A stretch of DNA of 64,000 nucleotides from Branchinecta lynchi (Eukaryota > Arthropoda > Branchiopoda > Anostraca > Branchinectidae). The stretch spans positions 11,760,518 to 11,824,517 of the forward strand of contig JAKZAP010000022.1 in NCBI GenBank assembly GCA_023053575.1, read 5' to 3'. The stretch's first letter is position 1, and every line of letters starts with the position of its first letter. Under the pieces are notes generated by a model. It saw only the letters and a program-made list of their open reading frames with translations, had not been told where the DNA came from and did not search any database. The translations under genes were made by a program, and so were the position numbers. Shown piece by piece: positions 50,856-61,711 of this stretch.

Positions 50856-51228
50856 ATGTTGATTAATAATAAGCGATTACTTTAATAAAAAGCAGTATGG
50901 AAGTGGAATCGGTAGTGTATTCAGAAACATTGTTAATTCCCAGTTATTTCAAACACGTCAGCAAAACAAATAAAAGATGGGGCTATTGTCAATGTATAAT
51001 AATATTATTAAACCGAGATTTGAGTTGTTGAAAAACAGAGCAATAGAATATGGGAAAGATCTGATCGATGTAAACAAGAAGGAACTCATTGATGTAATTG
51101 GAAACAAAAAATCGATGAAGGATCTTATCGGTACAAATAAAAGGATTTTAAATCAAAGAAGTCAGGACTTGATCAAAACGTTTAATGACTGGAAATGGAT
51201 TAAAGATTCTGAAATAAGTTTTATATAA
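50856..51228 (+). pseudogene. pVI-like protein, element 2, broken
   Basis: The start at CTATAAATG reads ten codons to a stop; after a shift the frame gives YGSGIGSVFRNIVNSQLF, the counterpart of GYGLGSWFAKLF in element 1. A stop and a further frame (from 50977) then give a lysine-rich helical C-terminus (FELLKNRAIEYGKDLID). At least two lesions. Confidence 0.6.
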
Positions 51229-51247
51229 TAATTTCTATCTTATATAA

Positions 51248-52623
51248 ATGGCAGTAAATAAAGTTATCAGTCCGCAATGGAACATATTTGACGAACCGCT
51301 TGTGGATGATACAGTGGTTAAATATGAATTTAAAGAAATTCGAGAAACAGATGTGAATGTATCTAATAAATCAGAGTTTGAATTCGTAACAAAGAAATTA
51401 GATTCCTGGTTTTATCAAGTGAAAGTTATCTTGATGTCAGTGTAAGAATAGTAAACGAAGATGGGACTCCTATAGCTGCAACCGATGTTGCTACTTTAAC
51501 GAATAATGGATTTAATTTATTCAGTACCGCTGAGTATGTAATAAACGATGAATCGGTTGAAAAAATTAATCATGTTGGTATTACAACTACCGTTACAAAG
51601 TTGATTGAATACTCTGATGATTATTCTAGAAGTGCAGCAAGAAATCATTTCTGGTATAAAGATTATAATCAAGGGAAAGAAATCAATCCTGTAATTGCTT
51701 CGTTTACTGCAGGGGCTGGAACAGTCAGTTTGAGAAATAATAATAATTATAATAAAGGATTTGAAAAAAGATATAACAGAACAAAGAGCAGTAAATTAGT
51801 AAATATGTATTTACCATTATCAGAATTGTTTTGGATTTCTGAAAGGAAACAAACGATTCTTCAGAGGTGGCATCGCATAAATTATTTCTAAGAAGAAATG
51901 ATGATAACAACATGATTATAAGAAATGGAAATACTAATTTGAAAGTGGTCATCGAGTATTTATCCTGGAAAATCCCTATTGTAGCTCCTAGTATCGAAAT
52001 GATGAGTAACTTAGAAAAGGGTCTTGCTAAGGACAGAAAGCATAATCTGATGTGGGAAGCATGTAATACTTATAAAAGCGATGTTAGTCAAAATAAGGAG
52101 CACACTTGGAAAGTTATTTCTGAGAGAAACAATCCAACAAAAGTAGTTGTGATGCTACAGAAAAATGAAAAGCATAACAATCAATTAATGAATAATATGG
52201 TGTTTGATCATATGGATTTAACAGACATAGAACTTAGAATTAATGGGGATAAATATCCTGAAGAACCACTTAAATGTGATTTTAGCGATGATAAATGTAA
52301 ATACTCAAATCTTTACAATAGGTTCATACATTTGGGTTATAAACAATTAGCATTTGATACTGGTAGTGTTTGTTAGTATAGAAGAATTTAAAGAAGTATA
52401 TCCACTATTCTGTTTCGATGTTTCCAAACACGAGTCAAATATTTATAATGGAACAACTGCTGATATTGAAATAAGTTTAACGTTGAAAGATAATCAACCC
52501 GTACCATATAATGTTTACTGTGTTATATATTATGAAAGAAAAGCTACATTAGATATTATCAATAAAAATATGTATGTGAGTTTGTGGAGTCTGGATTTTT
52601 TATTTAATAAAATCATCACCTAA
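51248..52623 (+). pseudogene. Major capsid protein, element 2, multiply frameshifted
   Basis: It begins at a TATATAAATGG site with PQWNIFDEPLVDD and passes through at least three frames (breaks near 51443, 51880 and 52372). Segments include FTAGAGTVSLRNNNNYNKGF, YLPLSELF, ELRINGDKYPEEP and EEFKEVYPLFCFDVSKHES. Order, length (about 450 codons) and place after the pVI-like gene identify it as a Polinton double-jelly-roll capsid, of a different lineage from the element 1 capsid. Confidence 0.72.
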
Positions 52624-52626
52624 TAA

Positions 52627-52935
52627 ATGGAGTCCACAAAGGAAGTCTTGAATACAATCAGAATGAATAAATACAATGAGACAATCAGGAAAGAAGAACT
52701 AGTTCTTGGATTGAAATATACTATTGTTAAAATGAGAATTGCTAAGACAAAATATGGTGATAAGTTGGTTGTAGTCATTAATCATAATGACAAACCCTGT
52801 GATTTGTTTATAACACAGAAATATAATGCCATTGCTAACGAATTACTTTTAAAGAAAAATCTGGTTTTGCAACCGATTGTACGCGAAAACAAGAACAAAG
52901 AAACATATGTGGATTTAGAACTGTTTACTCAGTAA
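52627..52935 (+). CDS. 102-aa basic protein at the end of element 2
   Basis: Intact frame at a CTAATAAATGG start. It has a Lys-rich, beta-strand-like pattern (LKYTIVKMRIAKTKYGDKLV, VVINHNDKPCDLFI) that could be an OB-like single-stranded DNA-binding fold, but this is a guess from pattern only. It is the only gene in the right half of the element without a lesion, apart from the Zn-ribbon and pX-like genes. Confidence 0.6.
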   Translation: MESTKEVLNTIRMNKYNETIRKEELVLGLKYTIVKMRIAKTKYGDKLVVVINHNDKPCDLFITQKYNAIANELLLKKNLVLQPIVRENKNKETYVDLELFTQ

Positions 52936-53246
52936 TATTTGAATAAAAAATTAAAAATGTAAAAAAAAAAAGAAGTAGTAGTATATTGTAGTTATTTTAT
53001 ATGTAGTAAAGGGTAATATTCTCATTTTCTTGTATCCTTTATTTTGAAAGTAAGAAAATAAAAATGTTCTTAAAAAAGGGGGATAATTTGGTAAAAAGGA
53101 TGTTAAAATTTAAGAAATTGATGTTAAAATGGGGTTTTGAAATTGGGGGGAGGGTTGGAGTGGGAGCCGGTATTATATACTACTCACAACTTCCAAAATT
53201 TAATTTCTTTCTCTCATTATTAGTTATCTGTAATGTTTTCTCCATA
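52936..53246. other. AT-rich right flank of element 2
   Basis: A-rich and T-rich non-coding sequence with AATAAAAAAT shortly after the last stop (a possible poly(A) signal). The element's right terminus should be here, but I cannot find its inverted partner because the left end is in or beyond the gap. Confidence 0.45.
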
Positions 53247-53662
53247 GGCGTATTCTCGTTGTTCCCCGAGGACTCCACTTGAGGGAGTCCCCGTGTTTTT
53301 ATTTGTCCCGGGGACTCACTCCCCCGTATTCTCGCGAGTCCCCACTGACGGGAATGCTCCGATTATCATCACCATCATCAAAAAGGACTCTCTTTCAGAT
53401 TCGGAGGGGAATCAATTTTTGCTGGTGTTGGTGCAATGCAAAATTAATTAAAAACAATCAGAATTAACGAAACCAAAAATAAAGTGGATCCAGAATAGTT
53501 TCGTAAACTCTATATTCTTTTTTCGAACAAAATCCATTTTAGAAGCATTCCCCGTGTTCTCGTTGTTTTCCGTACGTGGGAGTCCGCGTCGAGTGATTCC
53601 CTCTATTCTCGGCGTTCCTTCTATTCCCCGAGGAGTCATCGGGGGAACGGCGAGAATACGCC
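53247..53662. mobile_element. MITE with GGCGTATTCTC termini, copy 2
   Basis: Starts GGCGTATTCTCGTTGTTCCC and ends GGAACGGCGAGAATACGCC, enclosing the same interior as the copy at 16978-17373 (TTATCATCACCATCATCA, TTGCTGGTGTTGGTGCAATG). 416 bp, inserted close to the end of Polinton element 2. Confidence 0.85.
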
Positions 53663-53792
53663 TCGTGTGTTTATTTTCAGCGCCCCGGCTTGTCCGAAAC
53701 TGCTTAAGCCCAACCCTAAAGTCCGGGGCAAACAAAAGTTAAAGCCAAGTCGCACCGAATCAAAAGTTCGGTGTGGGTCAAGTCCACCTTAA

Positions 53793-54112
53793 GGCGTATT
53801 CTCGCCGTTTTCCGAGGGACTCTACTTGAGGAGTCCCCACGTTTTTGTTTGTCCCGGGGACTCACTCCCCGTATTCTCGCGAGTCCCCACGGACGGGGAA
53901 TGCTCCAATTATCATCACCTCCATCAAAAAGGACACTCTTTCAGATTCTGACGGGAATCAATTTTTGCTGGTGTTGGCGCAATATAAAATTAACTTAAAG
54001 TACCGGTAAGCAAAATAAACAAAACGAAAAAGAAAGTGGATCCAGACTAATTTTGTCAGCTGTATATTTTTTATTGGAAAAAAAAGATCCATTTTGGAAG
54101 CATTCCCCGTGG
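53793..54112. mobile_element. MITE with GGCGTATTCTC termini, copy 3, right end lost
   Basis: The left terminus GGCGTATTCTCGCCGTTTTC and interior match the other copies, but at about 54112 (CCCCGTGGTTCTCG) the sequence passes into the TTTTGGGATCCCAAAAAG boundary of another repeat. The right terminus is missing. Confidence 0.75.
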
Positions 54113-54119
54113 TTCTCGC

Positions 54120-55108
54120 TTTTTGGGATCCCAAAAAGTTGTCCGTCCATCCATCTGTCACTCTGTCCATCTGTTAGCACGATAACTCTCGAAGGGAATG
54201 AGATATTTTGATGAAACTTGGTGTGAGGACTCTCTGGGTCAAGGGTAAGGTCAAGTTCATTAGATGGGCTCTATAGCCCTACATTTAGGGGTGGGGGTTC
54301 AAATTAAGGGACAAACAAAATATTTTTAAACAGCTAATGTGATAGTCGATTATGGGGTAAAAAGACATGCTGAACACGAATATGCAAATCATTTTCTCTT
54401 CCGACAAGTAGTTTGTCCGGAATCTGGCAAAAAAACGGAAAGTTGGTTAAAAGTAAAAGTTGATTTGAAGTTGATTAAATGTTCGACTTATGGGTAAGTA
54501 GACATACTGAACACTTTTTCTACCCGGACAACTAGTTCGCCCGAAATCCGGCCAAAACCGGAAAATTTGTTTAAAGTAATTTGTTTAAGATTTAGGGGTA
54601 AGAAGAGACGCTGAGTCTGTATATGACAATCATTTTTTTTACCGCACATATAATTCGTCCAGAATCCGGTTGTAGCCGGTTTTTTTTAGAAGCTAAAGTT
54701 TTATTTGAAATTGATTAGTATTCTTTATAGGGATAAGGAGATATGGTACACTGAATTCGATTCTGAATTTTCTTTTTTTGCTGGACAAGTATTCGCTTGG
54801 AATTCAGCCGAAACCGGAAAATTTGGCAGAAGTAAAGCAGGAAGTTTCGGTCAGTATCGTAAAATAGATATCGCTTATAGAAGTATATCTGAAATTTTCC
54901 GGTTTTGGCCGGATTCCTGGCGATCTACTTGTCCGGCGAGATAATAGTTTTCACATTCGGATTCAGCATGTTTCCCCCGTCTTTAAATCGAAACCCTAAT
55001 CCACTTCCGACTAAACTTTTGTTTTTGACAAATTTTCCGGGATTCCGGGTGATCTACTTGTCCGACGAGAAAATCATTTTCAAATATTCTTTGAGCCCAA
55101 GCTGACTT
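54120..55108. repeat. Degenerate CCGGAATCCGG array, plus then minus orientation
   Basis: It starts at TTTTGGGATCCCAAAAAG with TCCGTCCATCCATCTGTCA, CACGATAACTCTCGAAGGG and GATGAAACTTGGTG, and continues with ~140-bp units as at 18095-20060. From about 54890 (TTTTCCGGTTTTGGCCGGAT) the orientation switches. Confidence 0.65.
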
Positions 55109-55114
55109 TGAAAC

Positions 55115-55460
55115 ATTTATTCAAACAATGTTTACACGGATACGTCAGCTCTGATTTTTCATCAGCGATATTTTGGCCCTTCTTGGCAAGGGGTCCTCGT
55201 CAGGCTGTCAATCTTCTTGTTCAACTTCGGGGAAGGAAACAAACCTGTAACAAATAACTGAAGCTTCTACCGACTAATAAACCTTAATAAGATATTTATA
55301 GTCGGTAGAAGCTTCAGTTATTTGTTACAGGTTTGTTTCCTTCCCCGAAGTTGAACAAGAAGATTGACAGCCTGACGAGGGACCCTTGCCAAGAAGGGCC
55401 GAAATATCGCTGATGAAAAATCAGAGCTGACGTATCCGTGTAAACATTGTTTGAATAAAT
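55115..55460. repeat. Near-perfect palindrome, 162-bp arms, 22-bp centre
   Basis: 55115-55276 is the near-exact reverse complement of 55299-55460. Each arm carries CTGACGA, the CCCTTGCCAAGAAGGG stem-loop, GAAAT (AAAAT in the left arm), a TGATGAAAAATCA mini-hairpin and AGCTGACGTATCC. The two arms are therefore head-to-head copies of one dispersed sequence. It interrupts the CCGG repeat array. Confidence 0.88.
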
Positions 55461-58400
55461 CATTTTCATATTATCAGCATGTCTCCTTACCCCGAAATCC
55501 GACATCTTATCAACTTAAGATAAAACTTTTACTTTTAACAAACTTTCCGGTTTTGGCTGGATTCCGGGGTGAATTACTTGTCCGGCACGAAAATGGTTTT
55601 CATATTCGCGTTCAGCATGTCGTCTTACCGCATAATCAACTATCTCATTAGCTTTAAAAAATTTAGCCCCTTAATTTCACCCCCCCCCCCTAAATATGCA
55701 GCTATCGGGCCCAACTACGAACTCGACCTTTCCCTTGACTCAAAGAATCCTCACACCAAGTTTCATCAACATATCTCATTCCCTTGGAGAGTTATCGCGC
55801 TGATGTCATAGGTATGCCTCCACTTGCGCTTTGGTATCCCAAAAATACCTATTTTTTCTGGATTACCCCTCCCACCACTTCTCCCCCCCCCCCCCACATA
55901 TGCTCGGAAAAAGTAAAGCTCAAAAACGAATTCAGCGTATCTCCTTACGCCTACATCGAACATCTAATCAACTTCAAATAAAACTTTAATTTATAACAAA
56001 CTTTTGCTTTCAGAAAAATCCGATTGTGGCCGGATTCCGGTCGGACTGCTTGTCCGGGTAGAAAATGATTTTCAAATAAGTGACAGCGTCTCTTCTTACC
56101 CCTAAATCGAACATCTAATCAACTTCAAATAAAACCTTTAATTTTAACAAACTTTCAGGTTTTGGCCGGATTCCGGGCGAACTACTTGTCCGTCGAGAAA
56201 ATGGTTTCCATAATCTTGTTTAGCATGTCTATCTTACCCCTTGATCGACTATATCATTAGCTATTTAAAAATAGTGTGTTTTCCCGTTAGTTTAAACCCC
56301 CTCCCCCACCTTAAATGTAAGGCTAAAGAGCCTATCTACGAACTCGATCTTTCCTTTACCTTCCCTTAGAATCCTCGCACCAAGTTTCATCAGAATATCT
56401 CATTCCCTTGGAGAGTTATCGTGCTGACAAATGGACGGAGAACTTTTGCGATGTCATAGGTATCCCCAGGTGCGTCGCAAGTGCATTTTCGGTGGGGGGT
56501 GCAGAGCCAAAACTTTACCGAATCTTTCAAAAATTTTACCGAATCCTAGAACTAAAAATTCGAGCTTTAAATTATGGAACAGAAACGATTACGTAGGAAG
56601 AGTAACAATAAAAGGCAGCATGAACGACGATAAGCCAACTATTAGGCGGTGTTTGGGCGAAGCCCACATGGAGAATATGTTACCGGGCATGATTGCAGTA
56701 ACAGCTACTATCTATTATAGCCAATAGAAAATTAAATCGAGCGCTGCATGCGAAAATTTTGTAGGCTAAAATTTAACTGCGTCTCTTACAAATTCCATCA
56801 TTTACCGTTGATGAAATACCGAGACTTTAAGAAGTTCCAGAAAATGGATGGAGCGACGTTCCGGCAGCAGCAGCAACTGTAGTGTAGTCGATATACTACC
56901 TATGATAACATAAAGTGAGCGCCGCAGGCGAAATCTTTTTTTTTTCCTGCCAAATTTAGTTTCCATCCAAATTCAAGCTTTTAATGTTTCGAAATCTCAA
57001 TCCTAAAGCTGGCTTAAAACCCCAGTCAAATGACGCGCCCTTCCACAAAATAGAAAATATTACGAAAAGTGCTGCAGGCGGAATTTTCGAAATATTTATG
57101 ATTAGATATTCTTTTTGGGATCCAAAATAAAAGTAAGGACTATCAATGATATCACAGACCCTCCCTTTTTGTCTGCGACCAGTGCTTCACTCGAGCTCTC
57201 CTGAGTTTCGAGGTTCGTGATAACTTCCGAATCCTGGCAATTACAACGAATAAGTTACTGAATCCCAGTTATTACACCGAATAAGTTTAGACCGATAGCG
57301 TGTTCGGGGTTCTGTATAACCACCGTATCCCGGTTATTATACCGAATTGTTTTGGTACCGAAAGACTACCGAACAATATTCATATTCGGTATACTTTCGT
57401 CGAAACTGGAACAAAGTCAGGATTCGTGGTTGCTTCCCAATCCTGGAAATTATACTTAATAAATTACCGAATCCCAATCATGATACCGAATAATTGTGAA
57501 CCAATAGCTTATTCGGGAGTCTGCGTAACTACGGAATCTTCATAAATATACCGAATAGTTCCGGCATCGAAAAATTACCAAACGATTTCAGTAAATTCTC
57601 TCACCAAATTCGTGATAACTACCGAATACTGGCAATTATACCGAACCCGATCACTATACCGAAGAGATTTCTACAGATAGCCTATTTAGGATTCTGTATA
57701 ACTACCGAATCCCCGTAAATCGAAAAAAATACCGAATAATTTTAGTACCGAATCTCAAAAAGGTGGGGGGAGCTGCACCCCCCGCATCCCCCCCTTGCGA
57801 CGCCCCTGGGTAGCCCTCCACTTACGTTTTAGGATCCCAGAAAAGGAACAAGACGAAAGGTTTCAATGGTATCCCAAAAGTTTAATATTTTACCCAGACA
57901 AATGGGTCTTGTAGTTGTAGTTACACGGTCTTTTCCAGACTCCTTGAACATTTTTACTATTAAGATTTAGAAACAGAAGAAGGCCAATGGCTAATCATCT
58001 GAGAAAACTAAGTTAAGATGTGGATTCAGCATGTGTGTATTTACCCCTGGTCTATAAGAAATGGAACAAATCATCCTGCCTTACTTCTGCCAAATCTCCG
58101 GTTTCGACCGGATTCAGGGCGAACTTGTCTTGCAAAAACTAAAGCTCAAAAACGAATTCAGCGTATCTCCTTACCCCTATATCGAATATCTTCCTACCTG
58201 AAGTAAGGCAGGAAGACACAAATTTCTCGGTTTCAGCCGGATTCCGGGGAACTATATGTCCGAGTAGAAAATGATTATCAAAAGAGGATTCAGCATGTAT
58301 TCTTACCCCTAAATCGAACATCTAATCAACTTCAGATAAAACTTTTACTTTTATCTGTTAAAAAATAATTGTTCGCCCCTTAATTTGAACCCCCTCCCCC

Positions 58401-58610
58401 AGACCTAAATATTGAGCTACAGAGCCCATCTACAAACTCGGCCTCTCCCTTGATCTAAAGAGTCCTCACACCAAGTTTCATCAAAATATCTCATTCCCTT
58501 CGAGGATTATCGTGCTGACAGACCGACAGTCGGACGACTTTTACGAAGTCATAGGTATCTCCACTTACGTTTTGGGATCCCAAAAAGACGTTAAACAAAT
58601 GCTTCCTTAT
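55461..58610 (-). repeat. Degenerate CCGG array, minus orientation, with AT-rich insertion
   Basis: Blocks at 55461-55830, 55830-56460 and 57830-58610 repeat the TTTTGGCCGGATTCCGGGCG and CTAATCAACTTCAAATAAAA units and end in CACCAAGTTTCATCA with CGTGCTGACA tracts. Between 57150 and 57770 a different local repeat occurs: GATAACTACCGAATCCTGGCAATTATACCGAATAA in diverged tandem copies of ~60-130 bp. Non-coding. Confidence 0.65.
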
Positions 58611-59298
58611 TATTCTTGAGTAGAAAAAAAAAAAATAGACATGTGACTGATGCATTTTGGCATCTAGAAACTCTTCACCTTTCTCCCCGAATAACCTAGC
58701 TTAATCCTGGAATGCTGAAAACAAAATCATGATAGTTCAGAATAGTCCGACATAACTGAAACTGAATTCTTGCTAAAGTGGTCCATTTACGATTTCATAA
58801 CCCTAATTACGCTCTGCTCGTTATCCCCAAAGCTGACCCAAGCCATCAAATGTCACGTCCGGAAAGGACTCTCAGACAGGGTTGACACATCAAAAATATT
58901 TAGAGAGTGACTTTTGGCCGAAAACAGAGAGTGAACTGGGAGTGAAATTTATTTTCATGAAATGTTTGCTTTTGGACGGAATCGCCTCAGTAAAAATGAA
59001 AGATTTTAATTTTACTTTCATAAAAAAACCTGAAATAGTCAGCTCTGGTCGGAATCCCAGCTGCAAAAATGAAACATTTGGTCATTTTCTGAAATAGAGT
59101 GATTTTTATGTCCTACGTAGGACAAGAGTGATACAAAACAAAATAAAGTGACATCAGAATCCTTCCGCCGATCGCACCAATCTGCTCAGATTTGTAGAAT
59201 TATTTTCAGCCGAGAAATCTGCGCCGTTTTGAGCCCAGTGTGACCAGGCTCTCAAGTCTGCTTTCTCGGGTGAATTATTGTCCTTTGCGAGAGTTTGA
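58611..59298. other. Intergenic DNA, nothing recognised
   Basis: No gene, TIR or RNA supported. Small internal repetition of TGAAATTTATTTTCATGAA-like AT-rich sequence around 58940-59060. Confidence 0.4.
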
Positions 59299-59750
59299 GA
59301 GCGTGTTCCACCCTTTTCACAATAGTAACTATTAGTTACTATTTTTGTTCCAACCTCGTGACGCAGACCGTTCGAACGTTGTCGAAATTAATAGTAACTA
59401 TCTGCTTAGAGCTTGGTCACACTTGGGTCATTTCCTGGCTTTTTGGGTTGCAAAAAAAAGAAAACAAGATACAACTAATTCTGAATGTTCTCATTTTAAA
59501 CTGAGGAGATGAATTGAAGCAAAATAGCCTGTATGTTACAGGAACCCAATTAACCCCTAACTGCAGTCTGCTCATTATCCCAAAGCTGCCACAAAGCCAA
59601 TGAAATCTCTCGTCCCCTAGGGATTCTACGGGGTAACTATGAATCTCTGTGATATGGCATGATACGTTATACGTTCCAGCCTTGACGCCAAAAAGCCAGA
59701 ATTCGTGGCGTCTTACCTAGTAACTATGGTAAGTGGGGTGGAACACGGTC
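59299..59750. mobile_element. GTGTTCCACCCTT MITE, copy with terminal repeats
   Basis: Left end GAGCGTGTTCCACCCTTTTC and right end GGGGTGGAACACGGTC are inverted. The interior shares AATAGTAACTATTAGTTACT and GCCTTGACGCCAAAAAGCCA with 6995-7292. It is longer than the 287-bp copy because of an insertion. Confidence 0.75.
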
Positions 59751-59904
59751 TGATGGTCTTCGAACTTGCAAGAAAGGTGCTCAGAAGAGTTTCCGAGGAA
59801 GCGACGGATTCAGAAGCCCTTCGTTGTGACGAAGTGAGCAAACAAATGGGGTAAAACACAGTTTATAGCGAGGAAACACCCGTCCGAAGAAATGGCTCTA
59901 CTAT

Positions 59905-60191
59905 GAGTGTGTTCCACCCTTCTATTAATGATAGCTTGAGTTAATATTTCCGATCCAATATCACAAAAAGTTAATACGCTGACCTGCTCGAAATAGTAAC
60001 TGTTTGCTTACCATGCTCCGGAGCGTAATAAGCCTGGTAACTACGGATCTATGTAACGTGATTGGCTGGATTACCCCGTAGAGTTTTATTTTGCCGAAAA
60101 TCTAAAAATGGGTTCCAGCCTTGACGCCGCAAGAAGCCAAAATTCGTGACGTCATGCGCAGCAACTACGGTAAGTAGGGTGGAACACGCTC
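59905..60191. mobile_element. GTGTTCCACCCTT MITE, well-delimited 287-bp copy
   Basis: GAGTGTGTTCCACCCTTCT at the left and AGTAGGGTGGAACACGCTC at the right are inverted repeats. The flanks share TAT (59902-59904 and 60192-60194), a possible short target duplication. Interior CTCCGGAGCGTAATAAGC and CTATGTAACGTGATTGGC match the copies at 7 kb. Confidence 0.78.
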
Positions 60192-61105
60192 TATATCTGA
60201 CATACTCTAGTCTAGAGCATTGTCCAAATAGGTGTTGTAAGGTGTATTACGGCGTATAAGGCTTGTTACAGATTCCTCTTTTCCTTGGGGCGCGCTGTAA
60301 TAAGGCGAATAAGGAAAATGGTGCTCGGCTCTATTCTCCCTTATGCAGAGCCAATCAGATTGTTAGTGGGTCCGCCAGCGGGCCGAGGCAAGGAGCAGCG
60401 CCGTCAGTGTTGCCACGGGAACCACGAAAGTCCTACTGTTGGAAGCTAAAGAAACATTTTTTCTTCAAAAGAACACGTTTTGTTCTGTTACGACTGCTTA
60501 TTGCTAGTTCGAGGACCAATGCTGCCCATCCGTAAATTTAATAGCTTTTTACAATATATCGGGTCAAATTGTACTTGTGTACTTCAACAGTACTAAGAAC
60601 ACATTTTCTGATCCTTATAAACTCGAAGCACTGTACCAGCGTGGCAACACTGAACGCTGCATTCATGAGACCTTCTCGGGTTCCTTATTTGAACAGGCGT
60701 GTTTATTAAGACGTAAACATTCACGTATAGCGCTATTCAGCTTATTACGCCTATTTGGACAATGCTTAGACGACAGCTTAAGCATTTCGCGAAAGCTCAC
60801 GGATTTAAACACTGTAACAGTTTTATTAGAAATGTTATTATAAGAGAAGTGTTACTACGAAATAATGCAAAGAAATGTACAAAAGTTCGAGTCCGTTGCT
60901 ACATACGAGCTAGCAAATTAACAAAACACAGGGAAGATTCCTTATCTCACCTCGACGTCGCAGTACCAGATTCAAAGAGTGACTGAGGTCCAAATAATCA
61001 AATACCCATTTCACCATGGAATAGTGAAAAGTCCGTGAAGAAATGCCTCTTAAGCCTGCGTCGAAAAACAACTGAAAACATTCACTAACTGTGCCAATAA
61101 GACTC
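60192..61105. other. Intergenic DNA with dispersed-repeat similarity
   Basis: Part of this (60810-60920) resembles 3540-3660 (shared GCAAAGAAATGTACAAAA). The open frames at 60263-60535 and 60577-60843 show no family. An inverted CCAAT-type AGCCAATCAG is at about 60350, without other promoter evidence. Confidence 0.4.
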
Positions 61106-61108
61106 TGA

Positions 61109-61385
61109 GGTTGCGTTCCGCAAACTTAAAAATTGTCAACAATCGTTAACTTTACTTCGGGCGGAGCTAACTGCAGCTTTAACGATCGTTAACTTTTCCC
61201 AGTTCAACAATTGTTAACTATTTTGTAACGAAGCTCACCGACCATCGTTACAAAATAGTTAACAATCGTTAAGCTCTGGAACGAAAAGGTGGGCGGAGCT
61301 TAAATTTCGAAATAAGAAACGTGGAACGCAAAAAGTTAACAACTGTTAACACTTTGTTAACGATCGCTAAGTACGGAACGCAACC
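61109..61385. mobile_element. PIF/Harbinger-like MITE with TGA duplication
   Basis: Termini GGTTGCGTTCCG and CGGAACGCAACC are perfect 12-bp inverted repeats flanked by TGA (61106-61108 and 61386-61388), a 3-bp duplication as made by PIF/Harbinger elements. The interior is a large imperfect palindrome of GTTAAC-containing words (AACAATTGTTAACTATTTTG and ACAAAATAGTTAACAATCG). 277 bp. Confidence 0.85.
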
Positions 61386-61542
61386 TGAATGTATGCATCG
61401 TGGCTTACATACCGTTGGCTTATGCTTGATTTCCATTTTCAAACGCCGCCCAAGTTCACAGTTCGCTTAATTAGTGTTTTCACGACGCCGGCGATCTTTG
61501 CCCGGTCGCCGTTTTATCAACGTTGCAGGCAAACTTCGAACT

Positions 61543-61711
61543 TCAGTGTAAGAAGTTTCTCCGAGTAAGGATCAAAGTTAACTCCAGTATTTGCCACCGG
61601 GACTAATCTTATCTCTACTGACATAAAATTAATCTGAATTAGAGATACGGTTATCTTTTTGGAGACAACATTAATCCCAGTAGCAAATACTGCAAGATTT
61701 TTTTTACAGTG
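61543..61711. mobile_element. Palindromic MITE, CACTGTAAAAA family, copy 3
   Basis: Opposite orientation to the other copies: starts TCAGTGTAAGAAGTTTCTCC and ends GATTTTTTTTACAGTG. The interior has TTTGCCACCGGGACTAATCT and ATTAATCCCAGTAGCAAATA. Confidence 0.75.

Larger units (their letters stand above)
46529..52629 (+). promoter_or_regulatory. Recurrent TAAATG start-site motif of element 2
   Basis: Eight gene starts share it, with ATG at 46541 (TCTATAATAAATG), 47197 (CCCTAATAAATGG), 48158 (TTCTAATAAATGG), 49262 (TTGTATATAAATGG), 50098 (TTCTAATAAATGG), 50856 (ACCTATAAATG), 51248 (TCTTATATAAATGG) and 52627 (ACCTAATAAATGG). The consensus is YCTAATAAATGG. It places TAAAT on the initiation codon, as in poxvirus-type late promoters, and often has TCTA just upstream, as in CroV/mavirus-type late motifs. 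It may be promoter, start context, or both. Confidence 0.72.
46171..52960 (+). mobile_element. Polinton/Maverick element 2, AT-rich, frameshifted
   Basis: All genes are on the plus strand: packaging ATPase (partial), fibre-like gene, small ORF, pX-like protein, protease, Zn-ribbon protein, integrase, helical protein, penton-like, pVI-like, capsid, 102-aa protein. Codon use is strongly AT-biased relative to element 1. Protease, integrase, penton-like and capsid genes each contain frameshifts, so the copy is decayed or the assembly has indel errors. Starts share a TAAATG context. The right TIR was not recognised; AT-rich non-coding sequence follows to 53246. Confidence 0.87.
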
